From contig JAUWYY010000009.1 of NCBI GenBank assembly GCA_030615605.1, positions 1 through 64,000 of the forward strand: a stretch of DNA of 64,000 nucleotides, in the 5' to 3' direction. Every line of letters begins with the position of its first letter. Position 1 is the first letter of the stretch. Shown one piece after another: positions 35,297 to 43,697 of this stretch. The stretch is from a bacterium (GTDB taxonomy: Bacteria > Armatimonadota > Zipacnadia > Zipacnadales > Zipacnadaceae). Under the pieces are notes generated by a model, which was not told the DNA's origin, did no database searches, and was given only the letters and a program-made list of their open reading frames with translations. The position numbers were made by a program, and so were the translations under genes.

Positions 35297-36132
35297 TGTT
35301 CGCCATCGAATACCAAGGTGTATACTTTGTCTGATTTGATGCCGGATACACTGACGACCAAGTTCCTGTTCTCTTTCGAGATTGCTTCGATCGTTATGTG
35401 CGCAGGGCCTGTAGGGTATGCAAAAGGCCATATATGGAATAGAGGTACGACCGGCACAAGCCTAAGGCGGCCTGCCCCATAGCCCACGAACCCTCCTCTC
35501 AGCGCTATTTCGGAAAGCCCCTCGGGCTGTGGTGGGTCCTTTATCTCGATCCATACAAATTCTCTTAGGGCTACCATTTTGTCGTTGGGTGCGGAAACAT
35601 CCATGAGGCCTACGAAGCGGTTTCGGGACACAGCCAGAAACTTGGCCCCTTGTTCACTGCTGAACAGTTCCAATTCCCGCTCTGCCCAGAAGTAGTAGCG
35701 ACCTGGAGGCGGAGGGGCTTGCCGCAGTTCTGCAATATCATGGGTCCAAAAAGTGTAACTGTAGGGTATCTGGGGGTCCGTGGACTGCAACTGGTAACAC
35801 ACAAGTTGGCGTGACCATTTTGTTACAGTTTCTGCTTCGTTGAGTTGCGCCTCGGCGTCGTAGGTCGTTTTCCGCATTATGACAGCCACCTGCTTGCTGG
35901 GTTCGCCGGGTTCTCTCCAGAATACCCAGCTTCGGTCCAGTGCGAGCACTTTGGTTGTTCCCTCATTGAGTCCAAGTATCTCCACTTGTTCCTGCCAGAC
36001 CGGATCACCGAGTACTTCTGAGTTGGGGGCATCTGTCGGGACCGGTTGTTCAGCTCCTTGAGCCAAGAGGCTCGCGCAGATGAGCGTCAACACCATAAGT
36101 AACCTGCCACCATTGTAAATGTACCGTCCCAT
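35281..36132 (-). CDS. Secreted partner protein of the tandem array, copy 2
   Basis: 283 residues with a signal peptide (LLMVLTLICASLLAQGA) and AAAGGAGGCAG before ATG 36132. It is homologous to 36597-37451 over its length. The last about 25 residues (VVSVSGIKSDKVYTLVFDGE and the end QWHAE) are identical between the two. The middle part has diverged more. It is followed with 16-nt overlap by transglutaminase-like copy 3. No known domain recognised; it is probably periplasmic or exported together with its neighbour. Confidence 0.65.
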   Translation of the reverse strand: MGRYIYNGGRLLMVLTLICASLLAQGAEQPVPTDAPNSEVLGDPVWQEQVEILGLNEGTTKVLALDRSWVFWREPGEPSKQVAVIMRKTTYDAEAQLNEAETVTKWSRQLVCYQLQSTDPQIPYSYTFWTHDIAELRQAPPPPGRYYFWAERELELFSSEQGAKFLAVSRNRFVGLMDVSAPNDKMVALREFVWIEIKDPPQPEGLSEIALRGGFVGYGAGRLRLVPVVPLFHIWPFAYPTGPAHITIEAISKENRNLVVSVSGIKSDKVYTLVFDGEQWHAE

Positions 36133-36153
36133 CTCTCTGCCTCCTTTTACTCG

Positions 36154-36612
36154 TTAAGGAGTAAACACCAACGGATCGTCACTCACTGGCTGCGCTGGCC
36201 GCCAATGCGCTATAGGTATCCCGCTGTGGTCGAACTCCCTGAACCAGCCTTCGACGTATGTCGCTGTGTACGTGTCCGGGTCGTCCGTCGTGACGCCGTA
36301 AGAAGGATCATAGTATGTGCTTCCAACCTTAACGACGCGGTGATAGTTGAACAGCTTTCCCTGCGGAGTTGCCATATTCTGACCGGGTATCCCAGCGACG
36401 GATGTGTCAAGGTCGCTGGTGTCATATATCCAGGGATCATACTGAGGGTAATCCCAAGTGGGAGGATCAACAAAGTCGAAATTCTTGACGCCGAATCCCT
36501 CGTCCGGAGCTTGTGCGTTCGCCATAGCTATGGCGCTGCCGGAGATGTTGTTCGCCAGCAAGCATTCCTTGAACAACTCCGCCCAGGCAGAGACACCTAC
36601 TCTGCATGCCAC
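36154..36612 (-). CDS. Truncated transglutaminase-like protein, copy 2, catalytic Cys changed to Ser
   Basis: 152 residues from GTG 36612. It aligns with copy 3 and with the C-terminal half of copy 1, but the catalytic position reads GVSAWAELF (codon TCT) instead of GVCAWAELF (TGT in copy 3). The His and Asp positions remain (LFNYHRVV, TYYDPSYG). A true transglutaminase or cysteine protease would be inactive with this change. It overlaps the partner gene (36597) by 16 nt at the duplication joint. Confidence 0.5.
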   Translation of the reverse strand: MACRVGVSAWAELFKECLLANNISGSAIAMANAQAPDEGFGVKNFDFVDPPTWDYPQYDPWIYDTSDLDTSVAGIPGQNMATPQGKLFNYHRVVKVGSTYYDPSYGVTTDDPDTYTATYVEGWFREFDHSGIPIAHWRPAQPVSDDPLVFTP

Positions 36613-37451
36613 TGCTCGCCATCGAATACTAAGGTATAGACCTTGTCTGATTTGATACCCGATACACTAACAACTAAGTTCCCGGCTTCGTCCCTTGATA
36701 TGTCTTCGATTGTGATATGATGGGGACCTACGGCATATGCAAACGGCTCGTCTCCGAAGAGATCTACCACAGGGACGGGCCTCCACTGTTCTGCACCTCT
36801 GCCGAAGGTGCCTCCGCTCATGGCGACCCCCGAAATCGACCAGGACAGCACGGGTGCCTTTTGCACACTCATAAGGTATTCCTTTAAGGCTACTACCTTG
36901 TCGTTAGTTTTAGACACATCCATCAATAGTACGCCCCCGTAGTCCCGGGATACCCCTATAAACTTATCGCCATTTTCCAAGCTAAAGAACTGCAGCTCAT
37001 CCGGGGGCCAGCAAATAGCCCCCTCTCTTTGGGGCGCGTCCGGCATCCAGAACGAATAGCTATGCGGCACATCAGGATCGCCGGAACGAAACTCGTAGCA
37101 CCAAACCCGGCCGGACCACTCATTGGTGCTCTCACGATCCTCGATTATGCCCCTGAGTTGGAAAATCTGTTTTTCCATGACAACAGGAACCCGCTTGGTT
37201 TGCCCGTCTGGCTGGGTGGTCAAAAAGTGATCCGGCCTCAAGGTAAGTGATTTGGTAGCTACCTTGTTCAGTTGCACTATCTGCACTCGATAGTCTACCA
37301 GGGGCTGAGTGGCCGCCGGCCGTGGTTGCTGCTCGGCGACCGTCGTGTCCGTGGCGGCGCTCTCCTCGCCCGCCAAGCCCACCGATAGCATCCAAGCGCC
37401 CACCCCGAACGTACAAGCGATCAAACCTATGACTATAGTCTTGGTCCTCAT
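36597..37451 (-). CDS. Secreted partner protein of the tandem array, copy 1
   Basis: 284 residues: signal peptide (IGLIACTFGVGAWMLSVGLAG), a low-complexity spacer with AEQQPRPAA, then the shared domain with KRVPVVMEKQIFQLRG, CYEFRSGDPDVPHSYSFW and the C-terminal FDGEQWHAE. ATG 37451 follows GGAGG. It lies 24 nt after transglutaminase-like copy 1, so the original unit was transglutaminase plus partner in one operon. No database family is recognised. Confidence 0.65.
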   Translation of the reverse strand: MRTKTIVIGLIACTFGVGAWMLSVGLAGEESAATDTTVAEQQPRPAATQPLVDYRVQIVQLNKVATKSLTLRPDHFLTTQPDGQTKRVPVVMEKQIFQLRGIIEDRESTNEWSGRVWCYEFRSGDPDVPHSYSFWMPDAPQREGAICWPPDELQFFSLENGDKFIGVSRDYGGVLLMDVSKTNDKVVALKEYLMSVQKAPVLSWSISGVAMSGGTFGRGAEQWRPVPVVDLFGDEPFAYAVGPHHITIEDISRDEAGNLVVSVSGIKSDKVYTLVFDGEQWHAE

Positions 37452-37475
37452 CGTACTCTAACCTCCACTTTGTTA

Positions 37476-38201
37476 TCAATGCGAAAAATCTAACGCGGGG
37501 TCGCCTACCTCAACTTCACTCCAAACGGGAATATCATAACCAGGTGGGTAACGATATTGCACATCGTTCCATGCATCGACTGATGCATCTGTGTACGCCT
37601 TCTTTGCAGTGCTGTTGTCTGCGATGGTCTTGCCATATGCAGGGTCGTAATACGTACCTCCCACGTAGACCATGCGGTGGTAGTTGAAGAGCTTCGCAGC
37701 CGGAGTATCCATGTTTTGTCCGGCGAGCCCCGTTACACCGGTATCGAGGTCGCCGGTAACATAGCAGAATCTGCCCCAAATCCCCGGATCATAGGTCGGT
37801 GTGCCAAAGCCAATGTTTTTCACTCCCAACCCCCACCACGTCCCTGGTTCATCCGCCGTAGCTATGGCGCTGCCCGAGATGTTGTTCGCAAGGAAGCACT
37901 CGTTGAGGAAATCCGCCCAGGCGTTGCATGTACCATCTTGCTCATCCAAGAGCTCGGCGGTGGTCGTATTGCCGTGCCCGGTGGAATCCTGGTAGTAATG
38001 CAAGTCTCGCAAATAGAGTTTGCTCGTCTCATCCCACGCGTGAACGTTGGCAGGGCCACTAAAGTTAGCCCAGGTGTCGGTTATACAGGCGCTTTCAGTG
38101 GTAGCGAGGCTACCCTTGGTGGCTAAGTACAGCACAGTACGGTAGTCAGTCGCGCCGGCCGGATCGTCGAGGGTGATGAATACTTCGTTCTCACTTGTCA
38201 T
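37476..38201 (-). CDS. Transglutaminase-like protein, copy 1 (longest copy, 5' end damaged)
   Basis: 241 residues from ATG 38201. The N-terminal part (ENEVFITLDDPAG ... YRTVLYLATKGS) is followed by the transglutaminase-like core with catalytic Cys in DGTCNAWADFL, His in LFNYHRMVYVG, and Asp in TYYDPAYG. The same frame stays coding-like upstream to a TGA at 38270-38268 (EIEWYISRDGGCTWLDTT), and would continue if one base of the C5 run at 38259-38263 were removed. So the gene has lost its natural start, including any signal peptide. Proteins of this type usually sit outside the cell; here the export signal is gone. Confidence 0.6.
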   Translation of the reverse strand: MTSENEVFITLDDPAGATDYRTVLYLATKGSLATTESACITDTWANFSGPANVHAWDETSKLYLRDLHYYQDSTGHGNTTTAELLDEQDGTCNAWADFLNECFLANNISGSAIATADEPGTWWGLGVKNIGFGTPTYDPGIWGRFCYVTGDLDTGVTGLAGQNMDTPAAKLFNYHRMVYVGGTYYDPAYGKTIADNSTAKKAYTDASVDAWNDVQYRYPPGYDIPVWSEVEVGDPALDFSH

Positions 38202-38293
38202 TGTGGTGTCAAGCCACGTGCACCCGCCATCACGGGAAATATACCACTCGATCTCCAGCCCCCAGTATCAGCCCATACCGCTTGACGTGGTTG

Positions 38294-38626
38294 TCAAATG
38301 CATTCGAACATTCCACATTGGTTATAGTTACTTCGCTCCCATTCACTGTCGCAGTGGTTGCGCATCTCCCCCAGAACGAACATAGCCGCCCGCACTGACT
38401 CACGTCTTGCCTGGTGGTTTTCCTCACTGTCAACAATACTTATGAGCTGAGAAATCAAGTCTGTTCGAGCCGCAAGTAACTCCTGCTTCGCCTCCTCTCT
38501 TGTTGACGCGTTGTTGGAAAGCAGTCTGTTGATAGCCGGCTCTTTCGGCTGTGGCTGCGCCAAACCGATGCAGAGCAGAACAGCCACACAAAGCAGCACT
38601 AGCACTAACTCCCTACCTGAGAACAT
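38294..38626 (-). pseudogene. HEAT-type gene, copy C, truncated by fusion
   Basis: It starts like the two complete copies (MFSGRELVLVLLCVAVLLCIG, PKEPAINRLLSNNASTREEAKQELLAARTDLISQL) and matches them up to LGEMR, residue about 88. After that the frame enters foreign sequence and stops. In another frame, the sequence beyond the joint (near 38350-38365) reads VNGSEVTITNVECSNAF and continues toward the transglutaminase gene. The copy is a recombination remnant, not a functional gene. Confidence 0.65.
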
Positions 38627-38664
38627 GTCGAATCTTCCTTGCTACAGAGTAATCAGCCTTCTGC

Positions 38665-39300
38665 TCAGCCCTGGTCAACGTTGGTCTGTCGCTGTCTGAT
38701 ACTCAGGAGCCTGCCCCGACTGCTGTGGAGGCGCTCTCGCTTCTTAGTGTCCTGTTCTTTGGCGATGGCGTCCGCCAACATGGCCGAAGCCGCATCGCGT
38801 TCTCTGAGTTCAATCAAGACGCGAATGCAAGCCGCCTGCTCCCTGACATTATAAGTCGTTGCCAGCTTGCCGATGATCGCCTTGAGGCACGGCTCGCCAA
38901 TCTTTACCAGCGCTTCGACAGCGGGCACCTGGCTCAGCGGCCCTGAACCCAACCGATGCGGCGTCGCTGTAAGGACCGTCGGCTCGTCAGCGAAGGCTAT
39001 ATATTTGACTAGCACCGACACCGCCTCGGTGGCCCGCATCTCCCCCAATATGAACATAGTCGCCCGCACTGACTCACGTCTTGTCTGGTGGTTTTCCTCA
39101 CTGTCAACAATACTTATGAGCTGAGAAATCAAGTCTGTTCGAGCCGCAAGTAATTCCTGCTGCGCCTCCTCTCTTGTTGACGCATCCTTGGAAAGAAGTC
39201 TCTTGACAGCCGGCTCCTTTGGCTGTGGCTGCGCCGAACCTATGCACAGCAGAACCGCCACCCAAAGCGTCAGTAGCACTATCTCCCTACCTGAGAACAT
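38665..39300 (-). CDS. Secreted HEAT-repeat-like protein, copy B
   Basis: 211 residues with a signal peptide (IVLLTLWVAVLLCIGSAQ). Helical repeats with the HEAT-type rhythm are visible: REEAQQELLAARTDLISQLISIV, RRESVRATMFILGEMRATEAVSVLVKYI, PAVEALVKIGEPCLKAIIGKL, REQAACIRVLIELRERDAASAML. Such repeats bind other proteins. AAGGA precedes ATG 39300. It is a close tandem duplicate of copy A, including the intergenic DNA upstream (GAAGATTCGAC before the ATG in B and C). Confidence 0.75.
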   Translation of the reverse strand: MFSGREIVLLTLWVAVLLCIGSAQPQPKEPAVKRLLSKDASTREEAQQELLAARTDLISQLISIVDSEENHQTRRESVRATMFILGEMRATEAVSVLVKYIAFADEPTVLTATPHRLGSGPLSQVPAVEALVKIGEPCLKAIIGKLATTYNVREQAACIRVLIELRERDAASAMLADAIAKEQDTKKRERLHSSRGRLLSIRQRQTNVDQG

Positions 39301-39338
39301 GTCGAATCTTCCTTGCTATAGAGTAATCAGCCTTCTGC

Positions 39339-40010
39339 TCAGCTCTGGTCAACGTTGGTCTGTCGCTGTCCGATACTCAGGAGCATGTCCAGACTGTTGT
39401 GGAGGCGCTCTCGTTTCTTGAGGTCCGTCTCCTGGGCGATGGCGTCCCCCAACATAGCCGAAGCCGCGTCACGTTCTCTGAGTTCAATCAAGACGCGAAT
39501 GCAAGCCGCCTGCTCCCTGACATCATAAGTCGTTGCCAGCTTGCCGATGATCGCCTTGAGGCACGGCTCCCCAATCTTTACCAGTGCTTCGATGGCCGGC
39601 CGCTCGTCCAGGGGCCCCGAACCCAATAGGTGAGTCCTCCTTGCGATGGTGACGCGCACCGATGCGGGTTCCTCACCAGATGGCAAAACGTACGGGAACG
39701 CTACACATGTCACCAGTACGTCCACCGCCTCGAGGGCCCGCATTTCCCCCAAGATGAACATAGCCGCCCGCACTGACTCACGTCTTGTTTGCTGGTTTTG
39801 CTCATTGTCAACAATACTTATGAGCTGAGAAATCAAGTCTGTTCGAGCCGCAAACAGTTCCTGTTTGGCCTGTTCTCGAGTTGTCTCGTCATCGGAAAGT
39901 AGTCTCCTGACAGCCGCCTCATTTGGCTGTGACTGCGCCGAACCGATGCACAGCAGAACCGCCCCGCCAAGCAGGACTGCCACCAGTACCAAGGTCTTCC
40001 AGTCACACAC
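39339..40010 (-). CDS. Secreted HEAT-repeat-like protein, copy A
   Basis: 223 residues from GTG 40010 (AGAGGGTG at 6 nt), with a signal peptide (LVLVAVLLGGAVLLCIGSAQ). It has the same helical repeats as copy B and a 15-residue longer loop (PYVLPSGEEPASVRVTIARR). The three copies A, B and C lie head to tail on the minus strand before the transglutaminase array. Probably periplasmic; no partner known. Confidence 0.75.
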   Translation of the reverse strand: MCDWKTLVLVAVLLGGAVLLCIGSAQSQPNEAAVRRLLSDDETTREQAKQELFAARTDLISQLISIVDNEQNQQTRRESVRAAMFILGEMRALEAVDVLVTCVAFPYVLPSGEEPASVRVTIARRTHLLGSGPLDERPAIEALVKIGEPCLKAIIGKLATTYDVREQAACIRVLIELRERDAASAMLGDAIAQETDLKKRERLHNSLDMLLSIGQRQTNVDQS

Positions 40011-40125
40011 TATCAACACCCTCTTTCTAGTAGCCCGGAAGGCTACTGTAGGTCCCATGTGGTTTCCGTCATCCCCTGGGCCTACTAGACAAGGCCGACC
40101 GGCTCGCGCCGCACCTGCCCGAGCG

Positions 40126-42168
40126 CTATGCGACGTTCAGAGTTCGGATGTACTCGTTGAGATCCGTGGTAAGCTGGCTGTGTTTCTCCTGGAGCGTGTC
40201 GCGCTCTGCGCGCACCCGGTCGAACTCGTCTTCCTGCTGGGTCAGCTTGGCGACGTATTTATTGTACAGGTCCGCGTCTCGATTAAGCTGACCCATATTC
40301 CTGCGGATGCGGTCCTGCTCCTCGCCGATCTCTTTCAGCCGCGCCTGGCGCACCGCGATCTGCTGAGCCACTTCAGCTATTGCCACTCGCCGGCGCACGA
40401 TCTCCTGCAGAGCTGCCTTCAGCTCGTCACTTATCACCGTCGACTTCAGATAGAAATTGATCTTGTCCGCATCCGCATCCAGCAGAGCCACAGTCTGCGT
40501 CACTGGCTGCTGCATCTCCACCACCAGCTCCTCAGCGGCCCGCGGCTCCAGCGCCACCGTGAATCGGTACCGGTCAGCAGTCTCCTCGGCAGGCTCTTCC
40601 GGCGCCACCAACTCCCAGTCAGTCAACTTCGCGGTATGCACGATAACCTGGCGCAACTCATCGGTGCGGCTCTTCAGGGCATAGGTTATGGTCTTACCCA
40701 GCCGCTTGGTGGCGATCAGCACCCCGTTGTCAACAGACAGAGTCACTTGCTTCTCGGTGCTGGCCCGCTCCACGGCTACCTCCACACCCAGGTCTACAGC
40801 GTAGGCGATGAAGCGCTCCTCCCCGGGTGGCAAACTCTCCAGGAGTGCATCGCCGGCGTAGGCCCCTCCGTCGAAGACGGTGATTGCCCCTCCGGCCAGG
40901 TGCAGACCAGTCGTGTTGACCAGCCGCAGCCCGTTCATGGGGTGCTTCTCGTGCACCGATTCACTGAATAGCGATACCTTCTCACCTTCCAGTTCCTGGT
41001 TGATGATAGGAATCATCGCCGACTGCTGCCGACCGATGGTCACCGGTTCTGCAATAGCGTACTGGAACAGCTCGCCGACCTCTGCCCCCGCAGCAGCGGC
41101 AATCACCCCTCGTGCATCCAGCTCGATCCGGCCCAAGAGGGTCCCAGAAATCGCGCGCTCCTCAGACTTCTGGGCAAGTGGACCGGCCGGCCCTTGCGGT
41201 CCCGCCATTCCTGGTGGTGGCGCCCCCATACCAATGCCTCCACCATACCCGCCATACCCGCCCCCATAGCCGCCGCGCATCGCTCCCTCGTAGGTCGGCG
41301 GCAGGATGGCGCCGGGAACCGACACCGGTACCTCCGGCCGGTAGGCATATACCGGCTCGTACAGATTCTGCCGGAAGCTGACCGGCTGGCCCGAAACCAG
41401 CGCCATGGTCACGTTCTCCCAATCCCGGTCGGTGGTGTTCTCCACAATCGCCCAGCCCTGCAGGAACAGTGTGCCATCTTCTCTCACCACCAGCCGATAG
41501 CTCGTCTTCCACACCGGGTTGGGCAGCAGGTAGCCCACGCTGACCTCCCGCCGCCCCTCGCCCTTGAAGCTCAAGTGCACATCGCGCTTGGACGTGTTCC
41601 AGCTAGCGGCGATGGCGGCCAGCGCGGCCCTCAAGTCTTCGTTCAGCTTCTCGTCCGCTAGCGTCAAGCACTCGATGTCCGGCACCGCCACACTCACAAT
41701 CCCCTCGTCGGTGAGCACGTTGACCACTTCCAGTGTCAGTACGTCGTCGTCCACCTTCTGCTCCCGCTCTTCGACACCGAGGATGATCCCGGCCAGGGTC
41801 CCAGCTTCCCTCCGTATGACGATGTTGCTTCCCACCAGGTCGCCCAGCAGTCCGGCCATCGAGGGTTCAACAGCGATCGGCACTGAGAACGACTCCAAAA
41901 TATGCCACAGCGCGTCCTCGGGTGCGTAGGTTACCGGCGCGATATTCCCGCCATCTCGGTCTTGAAGTACCAGCGACTTCAGAATATCATTGACCTCCTC
42001 GGTCCGGAACGACAGCGTCATAGACGCATTGCCTGCCACCGTCCCATTGTGCTGGAAGTAACCGACACCGTTGGAGAACAGCATCACGTCGGTGACGGGC
42101 AACTGGGCAGCGCCCGCGCTGACCGCCAGTGCCAGAGTCACGGCTACCACAACAGTTCGCAGTCTCAT
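40126..42168 (-). CDS. DUF4139-domain secreted protein
   Basis: 680 residues from ATG 42168; AAGGGG lies 8 nt upstream, so this start is preferred to the GTG at 42177. Signal peptide (VVVAVTLALAVSAGAAQ), then the N-terminal domain typical of DUF4139 proteins (LPVTDVMLFSNGVGYFQHNG ... LRTEEVNDILKSLVLQD), the middle VGYLLPNPVWKTSYRL, a Gly/Tyr/Pro-rich insert (GGYGGGYGGYGGG, then PPPGMAGPQGPAGP), and a C-terminal coiled coil. It is probably located in the envelope. The function of the family is unknown. The Gly-rich insert is unusual. Confidence 0.85.
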   Translation of the reverse strand: MRLRTVVVAVTLALAVSAGAAQLPVTDVMLFSNGVGYFQHNGTVAGNASMTLSFRTEEVNDILKSLVLQDRDGGNIAPVTYAPEDALWHILESFSVPIAVEPSMAGLLGDLVGSNIVIRREAGTLAGIILGVEEREQKVDDDVLTLEVVNVLTDEGIVSVAVPDIECLTLADEKLNEDLRAALAAIAASWNTSKRDVHLSFKGEGRREVSVGYLLPNPVWKTSYRLVVREDGTLFLQGWAIVENTTDRDWENVTMALVSGQPVSFRQNLYEPVYAYRPEVPVSVPGAILPPTYEGAMRGGYGGGYGGYGGGIGMGAPPPGMAGPQGPAGPLAQKSEERAISGTLLGRIELDARGVIAAAAGAEVGELFQYAIAEPVTIGRQQSAMIPIINQELEGEKVSLFSESVHEKHPMNGLRLVNTTGLHLAGGAITVFDGGAYAGDALLESLPPGEERFIAYAVDLGVEVAVERASTEKQVTLSVDNGVLIATKRLGKTITYALKSRTDELRQVIVHTAKLTDWELVAPEEPAEETADRYRFTVALEPRAAEELVVEMQQPVTQTVALLDADADKINFYLKSTVISDELKAALQEIVRRRVAIAEVAQQIAVRQARLKEIGEEQDRIRRNMGQLNRDADLYNKYVAKLTQQEDEFDRVRAERDTLQEKHSQLTTDLNEYIRTLNVA

Positions 42169-42282
42169 TGTCTTCACCCCTTAAGTATTGGTTTCACCGT
42201 CGGAAAAGTCGCTCGGCCACAGTATTCGACGACGGTATCAACGGAAAAGTTCCGGCACCGCTTATTCTGCCATCGCTGCTTG

Positions 42283-42816
42283 CTACGGCGTCACTTCCTC
42301 CATGCGCAGTATCCACCACATGCCGTAACACCCCGAGTCCCTCACCCACTCGTAGAAGACAGTCCAGTTCCCCTCTTCGGGATAATATCCTGTCTTGGTG
42401 ACGGTAACCTCTATCGTCCAGAACTCGTACTCCTGTACAGAGATTGTCTGGAAGTCTGCCCAGAAACCGTTGAACTCCCAGGTGCGCTCTTCGTTGGGGT
42501 CGCCGCTGACACAACCGACTGTCTGCTCCTCGGGCGACGTGCTGGTGTTCCACTGGTAGATTTCTGGATTAGCACCCAGGCCCTCGTAGACAGTGACCGT
42601 GACCAGAGCCTCCAGGGGATTTCCGTCGGCGTCGGTGACCGCCATCGCCAGCGTCAAGTCGACATCTACCGGCGGACCTGGGGGAGGCTCGGAGGTAACG
42701 TAAGAGCCACAACCAGAGCACCACATCAACAGCCCCAACAGTAAATACAGTCCCACCCGTGGATATCGGAGGTCGCCGACTCCCGGCCGGCCTGGCCTCT
42801 GCGCCTCGCTGCCCAT
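42283..42816 (-). CDS. Hypothetical lipoprotein with a carboxypeptidase-like/Ig domain
   Basis: 177 residues with a lipobox (LLMWCSGC) after a hydrophobic stretch; GAGGAGG precedes ATG 42816. The mature part starts with a proline-rich linker, then a single beta-rich domain (VDVDLTLAMAVTDADGNPLEALVTVTVYE) that looks like a surface Ig or CarboxypepD_reg-like fold. The C-terminal part is rich in Trp. The gene stands between the DUF4139 protein and the PHP phosphatase. Confidence 0.6.
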   Translation of the reverse strand: MGSEAQRPGRPGVGDLRYPRVGLYLLLGLLMWCSGCGSYVTSEPPPGPPVDVDLTLAMAVTDADGNPLEALVTVTVYEGLGANPEIYQWNTSTSPEEQTVGCVSGDPNEERTWEFNGFWADFQTISVQEYEFWTIEVTVTKTGYYPEEGNWTVFYEWVRDSGCYGMWWILRMEEVTP

Positions 42817-42878
42817 GCCCTCATCCTCCTCGTGGATTCAATCCACCACTACCCCGCTCTTCCTTCTACCTTACCACT

Positions 42879-43613
42879 TCACCATCCGGGCGCCGTCTCC
42901 TGCTGGTGGGCACCTATAATCTCGCCCGGCACCAGCTCCGTCATCTCCCGGAAAGCATCCTCGCCTGTGGCCTGCACCACAGCGCGGCGGACCTTGCCAA
43001 GCACTGGGGGATGGGAAGTGGCGTTGTGTGCGTCGCTGGCTACTATGTGGACTAGCTCCCTGCGGATCAGATCAGCAGCAATCCTGCGGATGACCCTGCC
43101 GTACTGTCCGTGCAGGCTGGGCGCATTAACTTGAATCAGGCAACCACGCTCTATGAGCCGCTCGCACAACTCCGGCTGGTGCTGCGCAAGCTCCGCGCGC
43201 TCGGGGTGGGCCAGTATCGGGGTTATGCCGGCAATCTGCAGCTCAAAGCAGAGCTGCTCGAGGTAGTTGGGAATACCGATGAAGGGCGGCTCTAGCAGCA
43301 GATAGTCACCCCCATCAGCAACTGTCATGACCTCACTGCGGCTTACCATCTCCGCCAATTGCGGATGGGCCCGCACCTCCGCTCCGGGTAGTACCGTCAG
43401 CGGGAGGTTGTGATCAGCCAACGCTGCCTGTAGCTGCTGGGTAGCTGTGCGAATCTGGTCCGGTCTCGGGCCGGCGTCTACAAAACAATGAGGGGTGGCC
43501 ACGATCGTCTCAATGCCGTCGTCCAGGGCTACTCGGGCCATTGCCAGGGAGGTGGCCAGATCGGGTGAGCCGTCGTCCAGACCAGGCAGGATGTGGCAGT
43601 GCAGGTCAATCAT
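42879..43613 (-). CDS. PHP-family protein-tyrosine phosphatase, CpsB/YwqE type
   Basis: It removes phosphate from tyrosine kinases that control capsule and exopolysaccharide export. 244 residues with the metal-binding motifs DLHCHILPGLDDG, ATPHCF, GAEVRAHP, LAHPERAEL and SDAHN, matching CpsB/YwqE. The cognate kinase (CpsD/YwqD) is not in the window. The start ATG 43613 has no strong ribosome binding site. A strong terminator of the upstream gene lies just before (43633-43669). Confidence 0.9.
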   Translation of the reverse strand: MIDLHCHILPGLDDGSPDLATSLAMARVALDDGIETIVATPHCFVDAGPRPDQIRTATQQLQAALADHNLPLTVLPGAEVRAHPQLAEMVSRSEVMTVADGGDYLLLEPPFIGIPNYLEQLCFELQIAGITPILAHPERAELAQHQPELCERLIERGCLIQVNAPSLHGQYGRVIRRIAADLIRRELVHIVASDAHNATSHPPVLGKVRRAVVQATGEDAFREMTELVPGEIIGAHQQETAPGW

Positions 43614-43632
43614 CAGTGCGCCGCTCTCAAAG

Positions 43633-43669
43633 AAAAAAGCGCCCTGGGGCCTACTTTTTGCCAGGGCGC
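43633..43669 (-). terminator. Intrinsic terminator after the stalk-domain gene
   Basis: On the minus strand the stem GCGCCCTGG/CCAGGGCGC closes an 11-nt loop and is followed by TTTTTTCTTT. It terminates the gene at 43698-44186. Confidence 0.9.
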
Positions 43670-43697
43670 TCGTGTTATCCTGGGGCGTTATCCGTGC

